A program made the translations under genes and the position numbers. A stretch of 64,000 nucleotides of DNA, taken from contig NMRA01000084.1 in assembly GCA_002633005.1 (NCBI GenBank), positions 832,849-896,848 of the forward strand, written 5' to 3'. How positions within the stretch are numbered: the stretch's first letter is position 1; each line of letters begins with the position of its first letter. This stretch comes from Phoronis australis. Taxonomy: Eukaryota > Phoronida > Phoronidae. The notes beneath the pieces were generated by a model. That model had not been told where the DNA came from and ran no database searches. It saw nothing but the letters and a program-made list of their open reading frames with translations. This document shows positions 23,301 to 32,198 of this stretch, in pieces.

Positions 23301-24262
23301 AATTTTCATATCATTGTTCTCCAATATCAGTTGCCAAATGTTTAGTCACCAGTAATGTAAGATTACCCGTATTGGATTTTAAAAAATCTCGAACGCTATG
23401 TTTCAGGTAGTGGTAGTACTCAGGGTGGCAGTACTGGTGGTGTCACACCCACACCCAAGGCGTCAACGTCTCCGTCGTCAGGTATTTGATTAATTGCATT
23501 GTATGTGTTACAGCAGCGCATTGCAATCTATCTTGCTGTGATCACACTTTGTGGCGTTGCCCAGCTGTGTTAGTACTTTGGTGCCGAGGTTAAATTTAGG
23601 CAAATTCTTCAAAGATTGTTGGAAACATCGTTTTTGTGCGAGTATCTATTATGGATCATCAATTTTTTTACCTTTTGCAGTTGTCTCATTATTCTGCCAA
23701 GAACGCAGTCTTCACTTGCCAACTATAAATACTATTCTGTAGTTCGAAGCGTAATGACAAAAGCTCGAACGTCAACGACTCCATCTTGAGCTGTTTTTAT
23801 GTAGCGGTGCCACTTGTTTTACACCTTCTTATCTTGCAAACCAATTTTAGATTGTAGTTTTTCTATGTAGGCTTATTGCTGCCTTTTCTTACGCTTAAAT
23901 CTCTTTGCTTGCTTAAAGTAGCTTGCGGGTATGATGACAGCATTTCTTTAATCGATTAATTTCGCTCAGTTACCTGTGTGCGTGCTGTTTGAAAGAGGTT
24001 CCATGTAAAAGTTTCAGGAAGCGATTTTTGTGAGAAGAACGGAAATCGTTACACCATCGCAAACCTAGACTGCACGTGCTTCCATCAACTCGACACGACC
24101 AACGGTAATGAAGGATACCACAGGTGTGCGAACGGTACTACATTTAATACACTGACGTGTGTATGTGATCGGCCAGGAAACACAGTGTGTCGCCCAGCAT
24201 CTTCCGATGTCTGCCCATTGGTCACATCGCAACTTCCCGGTTCGTATGTTATAGTATTGTAA
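11274..24262 (+). CDS. tandem-exon gene for a secreted chitin-binding-like mucin (gene model)
   Basis: About 20 small coding exons of three recurring kinds: C (about 82 codons), L1 (24 codons, GSGSTVSGSS..STSKTSPTSSS) and L2 (25 codons, GSGSTQGGGTGGVTATPKAS with TSPSS). All begin with two bases completing a Gly codon and end with one base, phase 1-1, so order and number can vary without breaking the frame. C exons encode an 8-Cys domain resembling peritrophin-A/CBM14. Linkers are Ser/Thr/Gly-rich, as in O-glycosylated mucin spacers. Using all intact exons would give roughly 900-1000 residues, inferred to be secreted and matrix- or mucus-forming. The first exon (signal peptide) is not certain: candidates are 6873-6930 or the upstream 2833 exon. 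The last C exon runs into a solo LTR that supplies a stop codon at 24260. Introns are themselves duplicated copies. Confidence 0.6.
11757..12002 (+). CDS. chitin-binding-like exon C2
   Basis: 246 nt, phase 1-1, acceptor GTTTCCACAG, donor TCAG/GTGAGG. Encodes GGKGNCEENGNRYTISNRD, then the shared DCTCFHQLDTTNGNEGYHRC core, CPDGTIFNTAKC, CVCDWPGNTVC and a PKTPRAST tail. All eight cysteines are present. Confidence 0.7.
12487..12561 (+). CDS. linker exon L2a
   Basis: 75 nt, phase 1-1, acceptor TTATGTTTTAG, donor TCAG/GTATTT. Encodes GSGSTQGGGTGGVTATPKAS plus TSPSS, the full-length L2 form. Confidence 0.65.
13082..13153 (+). CDS. linker exon L1b
   Basis: 72 nt, phase 1-1. Encodes GSGSTVSGSSGGISTSKTST plus TSSS. 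The acceptor TTACGTCACAG is the same as in L1e; neighbouring introns are also copies of each other. Confidence 0.65.
13656..13922 (+). CDS. hybrid exon C3 (chitin-binding-like domain with an L1 tail)
   Basis: 267 nt, phase 1-1. The first part is a normal C exon with all eight cysteines (one change, CPKGTIF for CPDGTIF). After PKTPR it switches to the L1 ending TTSKTSPTSSS and uses the L1-type donor TCAG/GTATTT. The intron after it also starts like an L1 intron. This looks like a deletion or unequal exchange joining C to the end of L1 while keeping the frame. Confidence 0.7.
14318..14400 (+). pseudogene. dead, truncated C exon
   Basis: Homologous to the start of C exons (GGIGYCEENLKRYALSNRD) but the acceptor CACAG has become CACAT, the second cysteine is Tyr, and similarity stops after about 83 nt where sequence normally found deep in the following intron (CACATAACGACGACAAC) begins. 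It cannot be spliced as a C exon. Confidence 0.75.
14660..14719 (+). CDS. linker exon L2b, shortened
   Basis: 60 nt, phase 1-1. Encodes GSGGTGGVTATPKASTSPSS, lacking the five codons STQGG of full-length L2. The frame is kept. Confidence 0.65.
15050..15121 (+). CDS. linker exon L1c
   Basis: 72 nt, phase 1-1, GSGSTVSGSSGSVTTSKTSP plus TSSS. Nearly identical to L1f at 20640, including flanking introns. Confidence 0.65.
15461..16493. mobile_element. nested hAT-like inverted-repeat element
   Basis: Termini CAGGGATATAC and GTATATCCCTG are perfect inverted repeats. Subterminal repeats are CTCGCCCAG/GGCGAGT-rich. CAGGG..CCCTG ends are typical of hAT elements. The flanks read CTTCC on the left and ACTTCC on the right, so a 5-bp duplication is possible but not clean. 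Centre interrupted by Ns at 16372-16414. No intact transposase seen. Confidence 0.55.
16372..16414. other. assembly gap (N run)
   Basis: 43 unknown bases. Open frames crossing it contain X residues and are not meaningful. Confidence 0.98.
16951..17025 (+). CDS. linker exon L2c
   Basis: 75 nt, phase 1-1, acceptor TTATGTTTCAG. Encodes GSGSTQGGSTGGVTATPKAS plus TSPSS. Nearly identical to L2f at 21105 with about 200 nt of upstream intron. Confidence 0.65.
17362..17433 (+). CDS. linker exon L1d
   Basis: 72 nt, phase 1-1. Encodes GSGSTVSGSSAGVSTSKTSP plus TSSS, donor TCAG/GTAGTT. Confidence 0.65.
17963..18208 (+). CDS. chitin-binding-like exon C5
   Basis: 246 nt, phase 1-1. All eight cysteines present, with DTANGNEG for DTTNGNEG and CHPAST for CYPAST. 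The tail PLSVTSPKTHRTSTS is shared in type with C6. Confidence 0.7.
18709..18783 (+). CDS. linker exon L2d
   Basis: 75 nt, phase 1-1, same protein sequence as L2a (GSGSTQGGGTGGVTATPKAS then TSPSS). Confidence 0.65.
19113..19184 (+). CDS. linker exon L1e
   Basis: 72 nt, phase 1-1. Encodes GSGSTVTGSSGGVSTSKTSP plus TSPS. The upstream intron is nearly identical to that of L1b. Confidence 0.65.
19576..19821 (+). CDS. chitin-binding-like exon C6
   Basis: 246 nt, phase 1-1. Eight cysteines intact, consensus core. The tail and the start of the following intron are almost the same as in C5, indicating recent duplication or conversion. Confidence 0.7.
20301..20348 (+). CDS. linker exon L2e, strongly shortened
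   Basis: 48 nt, phase 1-1. Encodes GSGGTATPKASTSPSS, a further internal deletion of 12 nt compared with L2b, still in frame. Confidence 0.6.
20640..20711 (+). CDS. linker exon L1f
   Basis: 72 nt, phase 1-1. Same protein as L1c. The following intron is the uninterrupted counterpart of the transposon-bearing intron at 15122-16950. Confidence 0.65.
21105..21179 (+). CDS. linker exon L2f
   Basis: 75 nt, phase 1-1, same protein as L2c. It follows L1f directly, with no C exon between. Confidence 0.65.
21516..21587 (+). CDS. linker exon L1g
   Basis: 72 nt, phase 1-1, same protein as L1d. The acceptor is TTTACATTTCAG rather than the usual CGTTACGTTACAG. Confidence 0.65.
22011..22256 (+). CDS. chitin-binding-like exon C7
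   Basis: 246 nt, phase 1-1. Eight cysteines intact. Variants CEDNGHRYTSSNRD near the start and PKTPKTSTS in the tail. Acceptor GTTTCTACAG. Confidence 0.7.
22938..23009 (+). CDS. linker exon L1h, diverged
   Basis: 72 nt, phase 1-1. Encodes GVSSTAGGGSGVVTTSKTSP plus TSSS. The order here is C7-L1-L2-C8, reversed from the usual C-L2-L1. Confidence 0.6.
23407..23481 (+). CDS. linker exon L2g
   Basis: 75 nt, phase 1-1. Encodes GSGSTQGGSTGGVTPTPKAS plus TSPSS. Confidence 0.65.
24018..24262 (+). CDS. chitin-binding-like exon C8, reading into a solo LTR
   Basis: Most diverged array copy: GSDFCEKNGNRYTIANLD, shared core DCTCFHQLDTTNGNEGYHRC, CANGTTFNTLTC, CVCDRPGNTVC, ending VCPLVTSQLPG. Eight cysteines remain. 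A weak donor G/GTTCGT at 24239 would keep phase 1. If unspliced, the frame continues GSYVIVL and stops at TAA (24260-24262), which lies in the first bases of the inserted LTR. Confidence 0.65.
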
Positions 24263-24897
24263 CAGGAGTGCCCTGAACATGATTGTGTAAGATATATGCG
24301 CCCTCTAGTGGTCAAGCTGTGTATTACGTATGGAATTTTCCTATGATGTTGAGTCCTTTGGACATGGCCAAATATGGTCAGAAGCTAGGAGCTATGGGCC
24401 TTGCCCTTCAGATCGTGTCTGATTGGTTGAAATTGTGTACTTAAGCTTTGTCTCTGTCAGACACGAGGAGTCCAGTCGCAGAGTTCAAGAAGAAAACATT
24501 TACACCTTCACTCACACCAAATTGCGACTGTTTGTGCAGCTTTGGGCTCCTCCCGAACTTGGTTGCCAACAGTTTAGCCCCATGCAATTCTCGGGCTCCT
24601 CCCGAGCTTGATTGCATCTCACCTTTCGGATCTGAATAACCAAATTGCCCCGTTCTTGCACACACAACTATTAATCAGCGACTGGCTTGCCCGTGTATCA
24701 GAACTGTATAAATCACAACGCTGCGATACTAAGTTATGGAACAACTGGATTGCTTGTAAGTGTGGAATATTGTAGTTATATATTCTCACAATAAACCTAT
24801 GTATTATTCGCTAACTTTTAGTTTTCAACATCACCCTCAGTCCGCACCGGGCTCGTAAAATCGGGGCGCCTTGGTCGTAGATACCGCCCCCGTTACA
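24258..24897 (+). mobile_element. solo LTR, Gypsy-type
   Basis: Starts TGTAACAGG and ends CCGTTACA, so the termini are TG..CA and inverted (TGTAAC/GTTACA). It is flanked by a GTAT duplication (24254-24257 and 24898-24901). An AATAAA lies near 24791. No internal coding region follows, so it is a solo LTR left by recombination. It sits directly behind exon C8 and separates it from a C-like fragment at 25298. Class assigned from termini only. Confidence 0.65.
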
Positions 24898-25297
24898 GTA
24901 TCATACGTACGTTTTAGGAACTCTGTGGTGTGTGAATCGCTAGCGGATGTAAGATCTGGTCGCAAGAACAAACTTTCCGCAGTTAAAGTATTATCGTGAC
25001 CCCTAATACAACATGCTGAGGGCGTTCTCATCGTATGCAGAGGCGTGTGTGTCACCCCCCCACNACTAAATCCGCCCGTGTGCATTGTAATGAGATGTGA
25101 TTTCTTCTGAAGGTTTTTCGCATGCGAATGGAAATAACAGTCAAGTTGACAATTATTTGTCCACTGCTTCAGTACAAGACATTTGCTACTCATACATATA
25201 TAAGCACTATCACTCGATGATTTTTCAGTTCCTGAACCTGAACCGACCAGACCATAGCAAACGGCGACTCCACTCGGTTTCACCAGATGGGTCACAG

Positions 25298-25545
25298 GCA
25301 CTTACGGAACTCTCACCTGCTCGGCTGATTTGAAGCTTAATGTAGATCCAAAAATATGTGTATGTGATCAACCTGGCAATACAAAACGCACCTGGCAGTT
25401 ACTAAATAATAGCCCATACACGATTGTTGTGCTTGTTCGTGTATTTAAAGTGAAATTATCGGCGACCGTGAGTCTGCATGTGATTTCCTTGTATCTTAAG
25501 AGTACAGTTAAAACTGATAAGGCCACCAGTCTCGATTTCAATTAA
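25298..25545 (+). pseudogene. diverged terminal C-like exon fragment
   Basis: After CACAG at 25297 the frame reads GTYGTLTCSADLKLNVDPK then ICVCDQPGNTK. This aligns with the second half of a C domain (Cys before the DGTIF segment, then CVCDxPGNT). The usual final cysteine is replaced (KRTW), and the N-terminal half is missing. The frame stops at 25543. It could be a decayed C exon or a divergent last exon beyond the LTR. N at 25064 lies upstream. Confidence 0.45.
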
Positions 25546-25893
25546 TTCTACCTAATGGCGGGATGTAAGCGTCTGGCATTAACGATTTCTAATAAATTAC
25601 AAAAACACAATGAATTTTGCTGTTTTATAGCTATGGTAATAACTGAAAGAAGTCGTGTCTTAAGTAAACTATAATCCAAAAAACGCACTTTAGCCCTAAA
25701 CAGATTGTCTCTTTAGTCAGAAAAGTTCAGCATACGTCCAGGCTGGGTTTCTCGATGCACATAAATTATACGCGTTTTCTCTCACGGAATGACATCATCT
25801 GCCTCAAAACTGAACAAATGACAAGAGCACTAATTATGACAGGAAGTTAATCAGAAATCTGCAAGATAGTGCCCGAACTATAGCATACTAACA

Positions 25894-25925
<32 letters not shown>

Positions 25926-26613
25926 CACACACATTTAAATATATTATAAACATACAAAACTATCTATAACACACAAACCCAACAGCCAGCTACACTACTG
26001 TGTAACACTTTCACAATACAATTAGACGCCACTTTTTAGCTTCTATGCCCAAAGCGAACAACATGAGAAAAAACAATTTGAGTCAACGACAGGAACCCTG
26101 GGTGCAAACCACGGCAACACAGAGGATCACACGGTTAACAAAAGATTAAATGAATTTAAAATCAACCATTTTTCAGCGCATTAAAATTCTGCATTTCCTG
26201 TTTTTTCTCCTATTCAGCTACCCAAAAAATATACAAACATAGCCACTTGCTCTCCAGAAATATATAGTTCAACATTTTTTTACCGCCGTGACAACGTTTT
26301 ATTTTTATTGCCACAAAGAAAATCCAAAGCATTTACTAGTACAAGCCAAGAAGTTTTAACAAATCATAGGGTTGGCCAGTCATTCCGAAATTTCAACCAC
26401 TTCAATTCGATGCCAGTTGTGCATTACAACTAAACGTTAAAAATGTTGCTAACACAGCAGGAGGAATTGTAAGTACAGTTTTCATAGGATTAATTGGCAT
26501 ATTTCTTGATTTCACATCAAACCAGTTAGCATATGGGAAAGAACAGTATACACTTTAATTGAAAGAATTGACATCGTACCGCTATTAATTGTAATTCTGT
26601 TTCAATAAATTTC
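25546..26613. other. no gene seen
   Basis: Non-coding, AT-rich sequence with the ACGC microsatellite at 25891-25933. Confidence 0.5.
25891..25933. repeat. (ACGC)n/(AC)n microsatellite
   Basis: About eight ACGC units followed by AC dinucleotides. Confidence 0.95.
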
Positions 26614-27890
26614 TTAACGTGAATTTCTGACTTTTGATGTCGCTATTGTTTTCTTTACGTCTTTCATCATGGTGTAGTGGTGTCCGTCGACGTTAACAAC
26701 TAGTACCGGCTTACAACACACGCGTTGGGTACCTTAGTCACGTCCGTGGGCTTGTACTTCAGCTAGGGCTTCCGCCAGGGGACCATCAGTTAACAATGCA
26801 GAAGATTTTGTAAATGTTCGAACCTGAAATTTTGCGAAGCTGACATATCATGCTCTTGACAGAAATACACAAACAACTGAAAGCTCGGAGCAGGTAAAAG
26901 TTCTTTCGAGTGGTAAATGCTTGAGAAGTATCTTAAAACAAGCGACCGTGACCAGCCGTCGACAAGAGAATGATGGAACTCAAATAAACCTAATACATTT
27001 CTCGGCCGATCTTCATCAGGACAAATTGCATGAGATCACCATTCATATTAAAACCCTTCGCCTTATCGGCTTCCACAAATAGCATTTCCTGTTCATGTGG
27101 GTTCTCCCAAACCCCGAATTTCCCACATAGGGTTTGTATTTCGACGAACACTTAAGTTGTCTCACTGAGTGGTTCTCTGCATCAATTACCAAGCTTGTCC
27201 GTAAAGCAGGGTGATTCTCTATAACTTTGTTCCATGCAGACTTAAATCTTTCAATTTCAAGTCTACCGGAAATATGTAAACAGTACTGCACCAAATAAGA
27301 AATCTTGACTCGAAGGAGCAAATAAATAAAACCTCCCTGGAGCGGCGTACAAGAATAAACATCTTCAATTTCGTTCACTTTTGCGGCTTTCATTGTGGTT
27401 TCGATCGAGGTAAAATGTGGAGCAAGATATAAATTGGAAGATTTTATTTGATTACTGCCAAGCTTCAAGGATTTCACGATGTTCTCTGTTGCTCTTTTTC
27501 ACGCTTGGGTTAGTAACTGGATGGTTTCTCGTGGATGAACAACTTCGCTGAACAGACATACGCCTTATAAACGACCATTAGAAACATTGCACTCGATGGC
27601 TAGATTATGCGAAATTCTTTCACTCTTCCGCTGGTTGTTATAGATATAATCGCCGTCCGCGCAGACTTCTCACAAGCTATTGTTGGTGAAGAACTGCCTA
27701 GCACTACCATGGTAGATAGACAACATGGTGTTGTTGATTGAATCGTGGATTATCGCCCTTTCTTAAGAAACTTCATGGCAACATAAGGCATGGCTTGTCG
27801 GGGAATACTTCTGATACGACGTTTTATTCCTTCTAGCTGTTTCAGCGTGTCGTCAGTTCTGCTACCAACGACCACAGTAACTTGGAAGTC
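26614..27890 (-). pseudogene. decayed non-ribosomal peptide synthetase, condensation domain
   Basis: Read on the minus strand in three successive frames. Piece 1 (27477 to about 27125): EDVYSCTPLQGGFIYLLLR then LEIERFKSAWNKVIENHPAL, RTSLV, the start of an NRPS condensation domain (compare the family EDVYPCTPLQ..G and HP.LRT signatures). Piece 2 (27124-26990): VWENPHEQEMLFVEADKAKG then FNMNGDLMQFVLMKIG, the segment before the active site. Piece 3 (26994-26790): FHHSLVDGWSRSLVLRYFSS, with the catalytic HHxxxDG motif intact. Upstream (27890-27750) DFQVTVVVGSRTDDTLKQLE..RQAMPYVAMKF resembles the end of an adenylation domain. Downstream (about 26729-26614) PVLVVNVDGHHYTMMKD resembles the histidine segment of a thioesterase. 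Stops and frame changes make it non-functional unless there are assembly errors or introns. NRPS condensation domains are rare in animals. The condensation call is firm; the flanking domains are weak. Confidence 0.7.
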
Positions 27891-30854
27891 TGTTTACGCC
27901 TAAATGTACGTCAGTCATCTGCATCAAAACGGAAACTGGAGGTCTCGAATAATGACGGCAACACACCCGTACAGCTGCGAGTGATACTGTGTTTATCAGA
28001 CAGTAATAACGGGATTCAACTAACAACGATATAATACAGCAGTGACTGTGTGAGAAAGTTGGCCAACAAGTAGCTTTTTAAAAAGTTCTCGTCTTCTGTC
28101 TGGTCAGTAATGATGGACATCCTCGGTAAGACATTTCGAAATGACAAATTTTAATTAAAAAAATGTGAATGTTATGAAATGCTGTACGGTGATCTAGTCG
28201 GTTCAAAAGTGAAAGAAAATCCCGTTAGGTAATAATAAACAAGTTTAATATAATCCAAGTAACACAAACAAAAAGGCGACGAAACAATATTCTACCTACT
28301 AAACTGATTATCACAAAACCACACAGCCGTCACAAGACGTATGGAATATCGACATCCAAAAATTGCAAGGCCTTAACATATAACAGAGAAAACTGAAACT
28401 TTTAAAAATTCAATTTCAATATAAGCAATTTCCGGAGACTAGTGGGCCAATATTTGACATTATGAGGGCTGTCGAAGGATGAGAGAGAGAGTGGCATGAT
28501 TGCGCTTCGCACACTATATAAAAGAGCATTGGAGTGCCAAGCAGACCAGGAAAGTACAAAGGAAAAAACTTTTCTTTAACACGCTGGCTATAGAAATATC
28601 TCACAAAACAGGAGGTAGACACGTTGTAGTATGGGCTACAGCACACTAGAGGCCTCCTGCTTTTGACAAATCCCTATGTTCTTGATAGACAGCAAAAATT
28701 GAAAAATGCACAATGCCATAAAAATTATTCTAAAATTTGTTGTGAAGCAAATACAACTGATCTTCAAACTAAACTTATAGAAGCGATGGGCCCAACTAAC
28801 CGTTCAACAGTGGATCAAGGGAGAGAGGGGCTAGGGCGAATCGGACGATACACCACGCCCTGTTTGTAAAATTTTCTGAAAACACTTTAACCCACACTCG
28901 TAACCAATCATCAAGAGAGCCTCTGCAGAGATACCAAAGTTACGTAATTGAGTATCACCAGACAATTCGCTACCTGCACGAATTCGCAATAATGCTTGAA
29001 AATGTAGTGTTGTGTCCAAATTACAGCGTTTCCGCATGTTTTGAACACACCAGCTTTCACGTTTACGTTGTTGAAGTTGATTATAAAAAGAAACATCGAG
29101 TCCTAAACAACAAAGCACAACAATCAACTCCTCACCAGCCTCTTGGATCCGTCCCTGTAGCATGCATTAGATTAGTTTCTTAGTATATTTAAGTTTAAGC
29201 ATCAACTCACTTGAACAAAATGTTAGATAGCTTTTACATAAGTCTCACAAAAAAGTTTTCACAATGATTTCACCCTGTTAAGTGTAAATTGAGTTCAGAT
29301 CTAAATCACGGGGTGTAAGTTGACACCAGTTCTGTGTTGAAAAGAAACACCGCCCTGCAGACAAGTACATAGTCTTAGAGACAATAAATATCAGAGAAAG
29401 TGAATGTTTGCATGTCACAAACTACACAAACAAGTATTTCAAGGGACAATGCCAAACAACCATCAGAGGAAGGCAATTCACCCCTCCACACTTGAGATAT
29501 CCACGAAAAAATGAAGTTTTGCAGATTTACAGGTCTGCCTGAATAGTTTCTGCATTTTGCACAGTGCTTAACTTCCACATCCCTTACTGGTTAAAGCAAC
29601 ATTAACCTCAACATAAGTGTTTCAGTTCTAAGATAATCCCCAACACCTAATCAAATTCTTAACATCAGTGGTCACAGTGCAACGCTTTGCTAGTACAGCT
29701 AAACTCCACTCAGTGAATGAATGGCAGAGTATTTTAAGCCCAACTGGCCAATGGCTGACAGAAAACGGTGAGAAATAGGGATTTCCAATAAAATCACAAA
29801 AACACAATTGTTTTGTAGCTCAGTCAAAACCAACAGCTTCCAGAAGTCTGTTGCATTCAACAAGTCTAAAAATGCCTTTTTTCGGATGTAAAACTGATAA
29901 GTAACGTTTGACTGGTTACAAATCCAACTGCACAACCTTTTTTGCAATAAAATGTTTTCTTGCACAAAGTGCACATTAATTTTCACAAAGCATTCCTAAA
30001 CTAGGAAAACGACACCCCAGTTACATTTCAAGCTTAGAGGGCGTCACTACCTCGCAAACTTTGAGATCTTGATTGCGGTATGAAGTCAGCAGCATAGTTC
30101 AGCAATTATTCTCTTGCTTAGAACAGAATGAACACATCCACTATAAACTCTTTAGTCTGGGACACAATATATATATGAAATTTAATTTCACAAAAGTTTT
30201 CAACAAAAATAGCTTTTCAGTTTGCCTTTAGCAAAATTGTGCATTAGGGCTGTCTCGAAATAACATATGGTAATTTTTTGAAGATTTTCAACAACATGAA
30301 TAAGCTTCAGAAAAACAAAAAGAATGCCAATATAAGTGAATATTTTGTTCCAAAACTGCAGAATTTTTACTACACAAAATGTAGTTCGGAAAGGAACTTT
30401 TTATTAACCGAGAGATCGATAAAAGTTCCTACATTAACATTATCAAGGTAACAGCACCATTATAGAAATATGCCAGACAACACTTAAACATTTGTAGCTT
30501 TTGTTTATGCCAATGGGTGAGCTGTATGCTTTGAGATAGGTAATGTAAAACCTCTACAAAGCACAAGGTGACCAACACTGAGGTAGCAGGGAGAGCTCCA
30601 AAGGTTAGTTTAGCCAAAGGTCATACTCCGTCACAGTTAAGACGATCTTATTCTAAATTTTTACTGACACACAGTTCAATAAATAGTTTATGAAGATGCC
30701 CCTTGCGTGTGAATACCGTGTTTGGCAGAATTTATGTAAGTTGCAATGTTTCGTTTCTGTAAAAAAACACAACACTGAATTCGCAATCACGAGTCAATGA
30801 CCATCTAAGCTACGACCCAGGATAAAACAAGCCCCTAATGTTGACCTCATTTAA
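27891..30854. other. no coding gene recognised; part may be SH3BP5 3' UTR
   Basis: No recognisable protein on either strand. On the minus strand an AATAAA (TTTATT on the plus strand) lies near 30400, about 450 bp past the SH3BP5 stop, and could end that transcript. The remaining short ORFs show no domain. Confidence 0.4.
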
Positions 30855-32198
30855 CTAGAAGCATGTAAGCTCGTCGTCACTATTCACCAGTTCTTCTTGC
30901 ACTCCTGGTGACTTCAGTTGGTCGTAGTATGGTTCAAGGTAACTCAGCCTGTCAGGTAATCGCTTGTACTCCCTCAGAGTCACCTTACTACCCTCATCAT
31001 CCGTCCACTGTTCCTCTAAGGCAGCCTCCAATTCGGACTCGAAATCACCAAGCATCAGATTCTCGATAGCAACGTCGTCCAGAACGTTATTGCTGCAGAC
31101 ACTCTCGTTATCTGACAGAGAGCTCAAGTCATCCGCGCTTTGATCTGTATTCAGGAGATCATACGTGATCTCGCGTACACCCGTATCAGATGATGCATTC
31201 CCTGAGCCTACTGAATTTATTCGAACCTCATCAGACACTGGTCGTCTGTCTCCCCTGTCCGTGACGACAACATCACTTAAAGCAACTCCACTACGCTGTG
31301 AAGATCGACTCCCACGGCTGCCACTTCGTAATGTAACATCCGATTTATGACCTGCAGTTGAACATGTGTTAGGAAGACGAGCGTAATCCGAGTTTCTGTC
31401 GGAAAGATCAGACTGCTCAGCAAGGCTACGATGTTGCAATTTAGATTCTGTAGAGTTTGACAGAGTGTCATTCGGCACCGATATGCACCGTACAGGGGTA
31501 CGTGCAGTGAAAGTATTTGGTAACTGACAAAAGTCTGAGGACTTGTGCAAATTGTCAAGAGCATCTTCGAGGGACACCGCCTTGTGATAAGCCAGACGCT
31601 TAGTTTCTCTGCAAGGCACAGCCTCATCGGATGTTTGCAGAGACTGGTCCTCTTCCAGGGTAGACAGCTCACAGGTCAGCAAAAAGTCCGCAGGCACAGA
31701 CCGCCGGCCAGAAGGTGAGTGTATTGTTTTATCTATGGTGGAAACGGCTGCCGACTTTGGTCGGCGGAAAACTGATGTAGTCCTCATGACGAAATCCTGA
31801 ACAGGTGATGTCGGATTGCTCAACACAGGAGATATCCGCGACAAACATCTCGCTGCCTCACTGTCCACAAGTGACTTGGCAGATAGTTCCATTTGGAAAC
31901 TGTTCGGTCTCACTGCTGGAGTGTTTGAAATGGCCTTCTCTGGAACATCTCGCGGTGACAGCGACCGTAGACTGTCAGTGGAGTCGGCAGTAGACTGCGG
32001 CGATGATTCAGGTGGAGGAGAGGGTGACTCCGCCCCCACGCCAGCACCACGTGGGCCCAGTTTGCGACGCAGCAAGCTCTCTTTCCGCTGCATGTGGATC
32101 TCATCGCTTATAGTCTCCAGGTGCGCCAGCGTGTCGGAATACAGTGCCTTGGACTCTTGAACTTTGACTTCCAACCTTGTGACCTTCTGTTTTTGCTC
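30855..32198 (-). CDS. SH3BP5: SH3BP5 exon 7 (terminal)
   Basis: Starts EQKQKVTRLEVKVQESKALY after acceptor CTTACAG and carries the last helix, ISDEIH and the GPRGAGVGAE block. A long Ser-, Pro- and acid-rich, probably disordered tail follows, ending NSDDELTCF and TAG at 30857-30855. Acidic clusters lie in the last 80 residues. The open frame continues upstream of the acceptor only as intron. Confidence 0.93.
   Translation of the reverse strand, partial: EQKQKVTRLEVKVQESKALYSDTLAHLETISDEIHMQRKESLLRRKLGPRGAGVGAESPSPPPESSPQSTADSTDSLRSLSPRDVPEKAISNTPAVRPNSFQMELSAKSLVDSEAARCLSRISPVLSNPTSPVQDFVMRTTSVFRRPKSAAVSTIDKTIHSPSGRRSVPADFLLTCELSTLEEDQSLQTSDEAVPCRETKRLAYHKAVSLEDALDNLHKSSDFCQLPNTFTARTPVRCISVPNDTLSNSTESKLQHRSLAEQSDLSDRNSDYARLPNTCSTAGHKSDVTLRSGSRGSRSSQRSGVALSDVVVTDRGDRRPVSDEVRINSVGSGNASSDTGVREITYDLLNTDQSADDLSSLSDNESVCSNNVLDDVAIENLMLGDFESELEAALEEQWTDDEGSKVTLREYKRLPDRLSYLEPYYDQLKSPGVQEELVNSDDELTCF

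Noticed and set aside
24837-25301. 154-codon minus-strand frame across the LTR end and the C-like fragment
   Set aside because: It crosses an N and the LTR boundary, has no domain or splice support, and is antisense to better-supported features.
25891-25933. CRISPR-like short repeat
   Set aside because: A simple ACGC microsatellite without spacers, in an animal genome.
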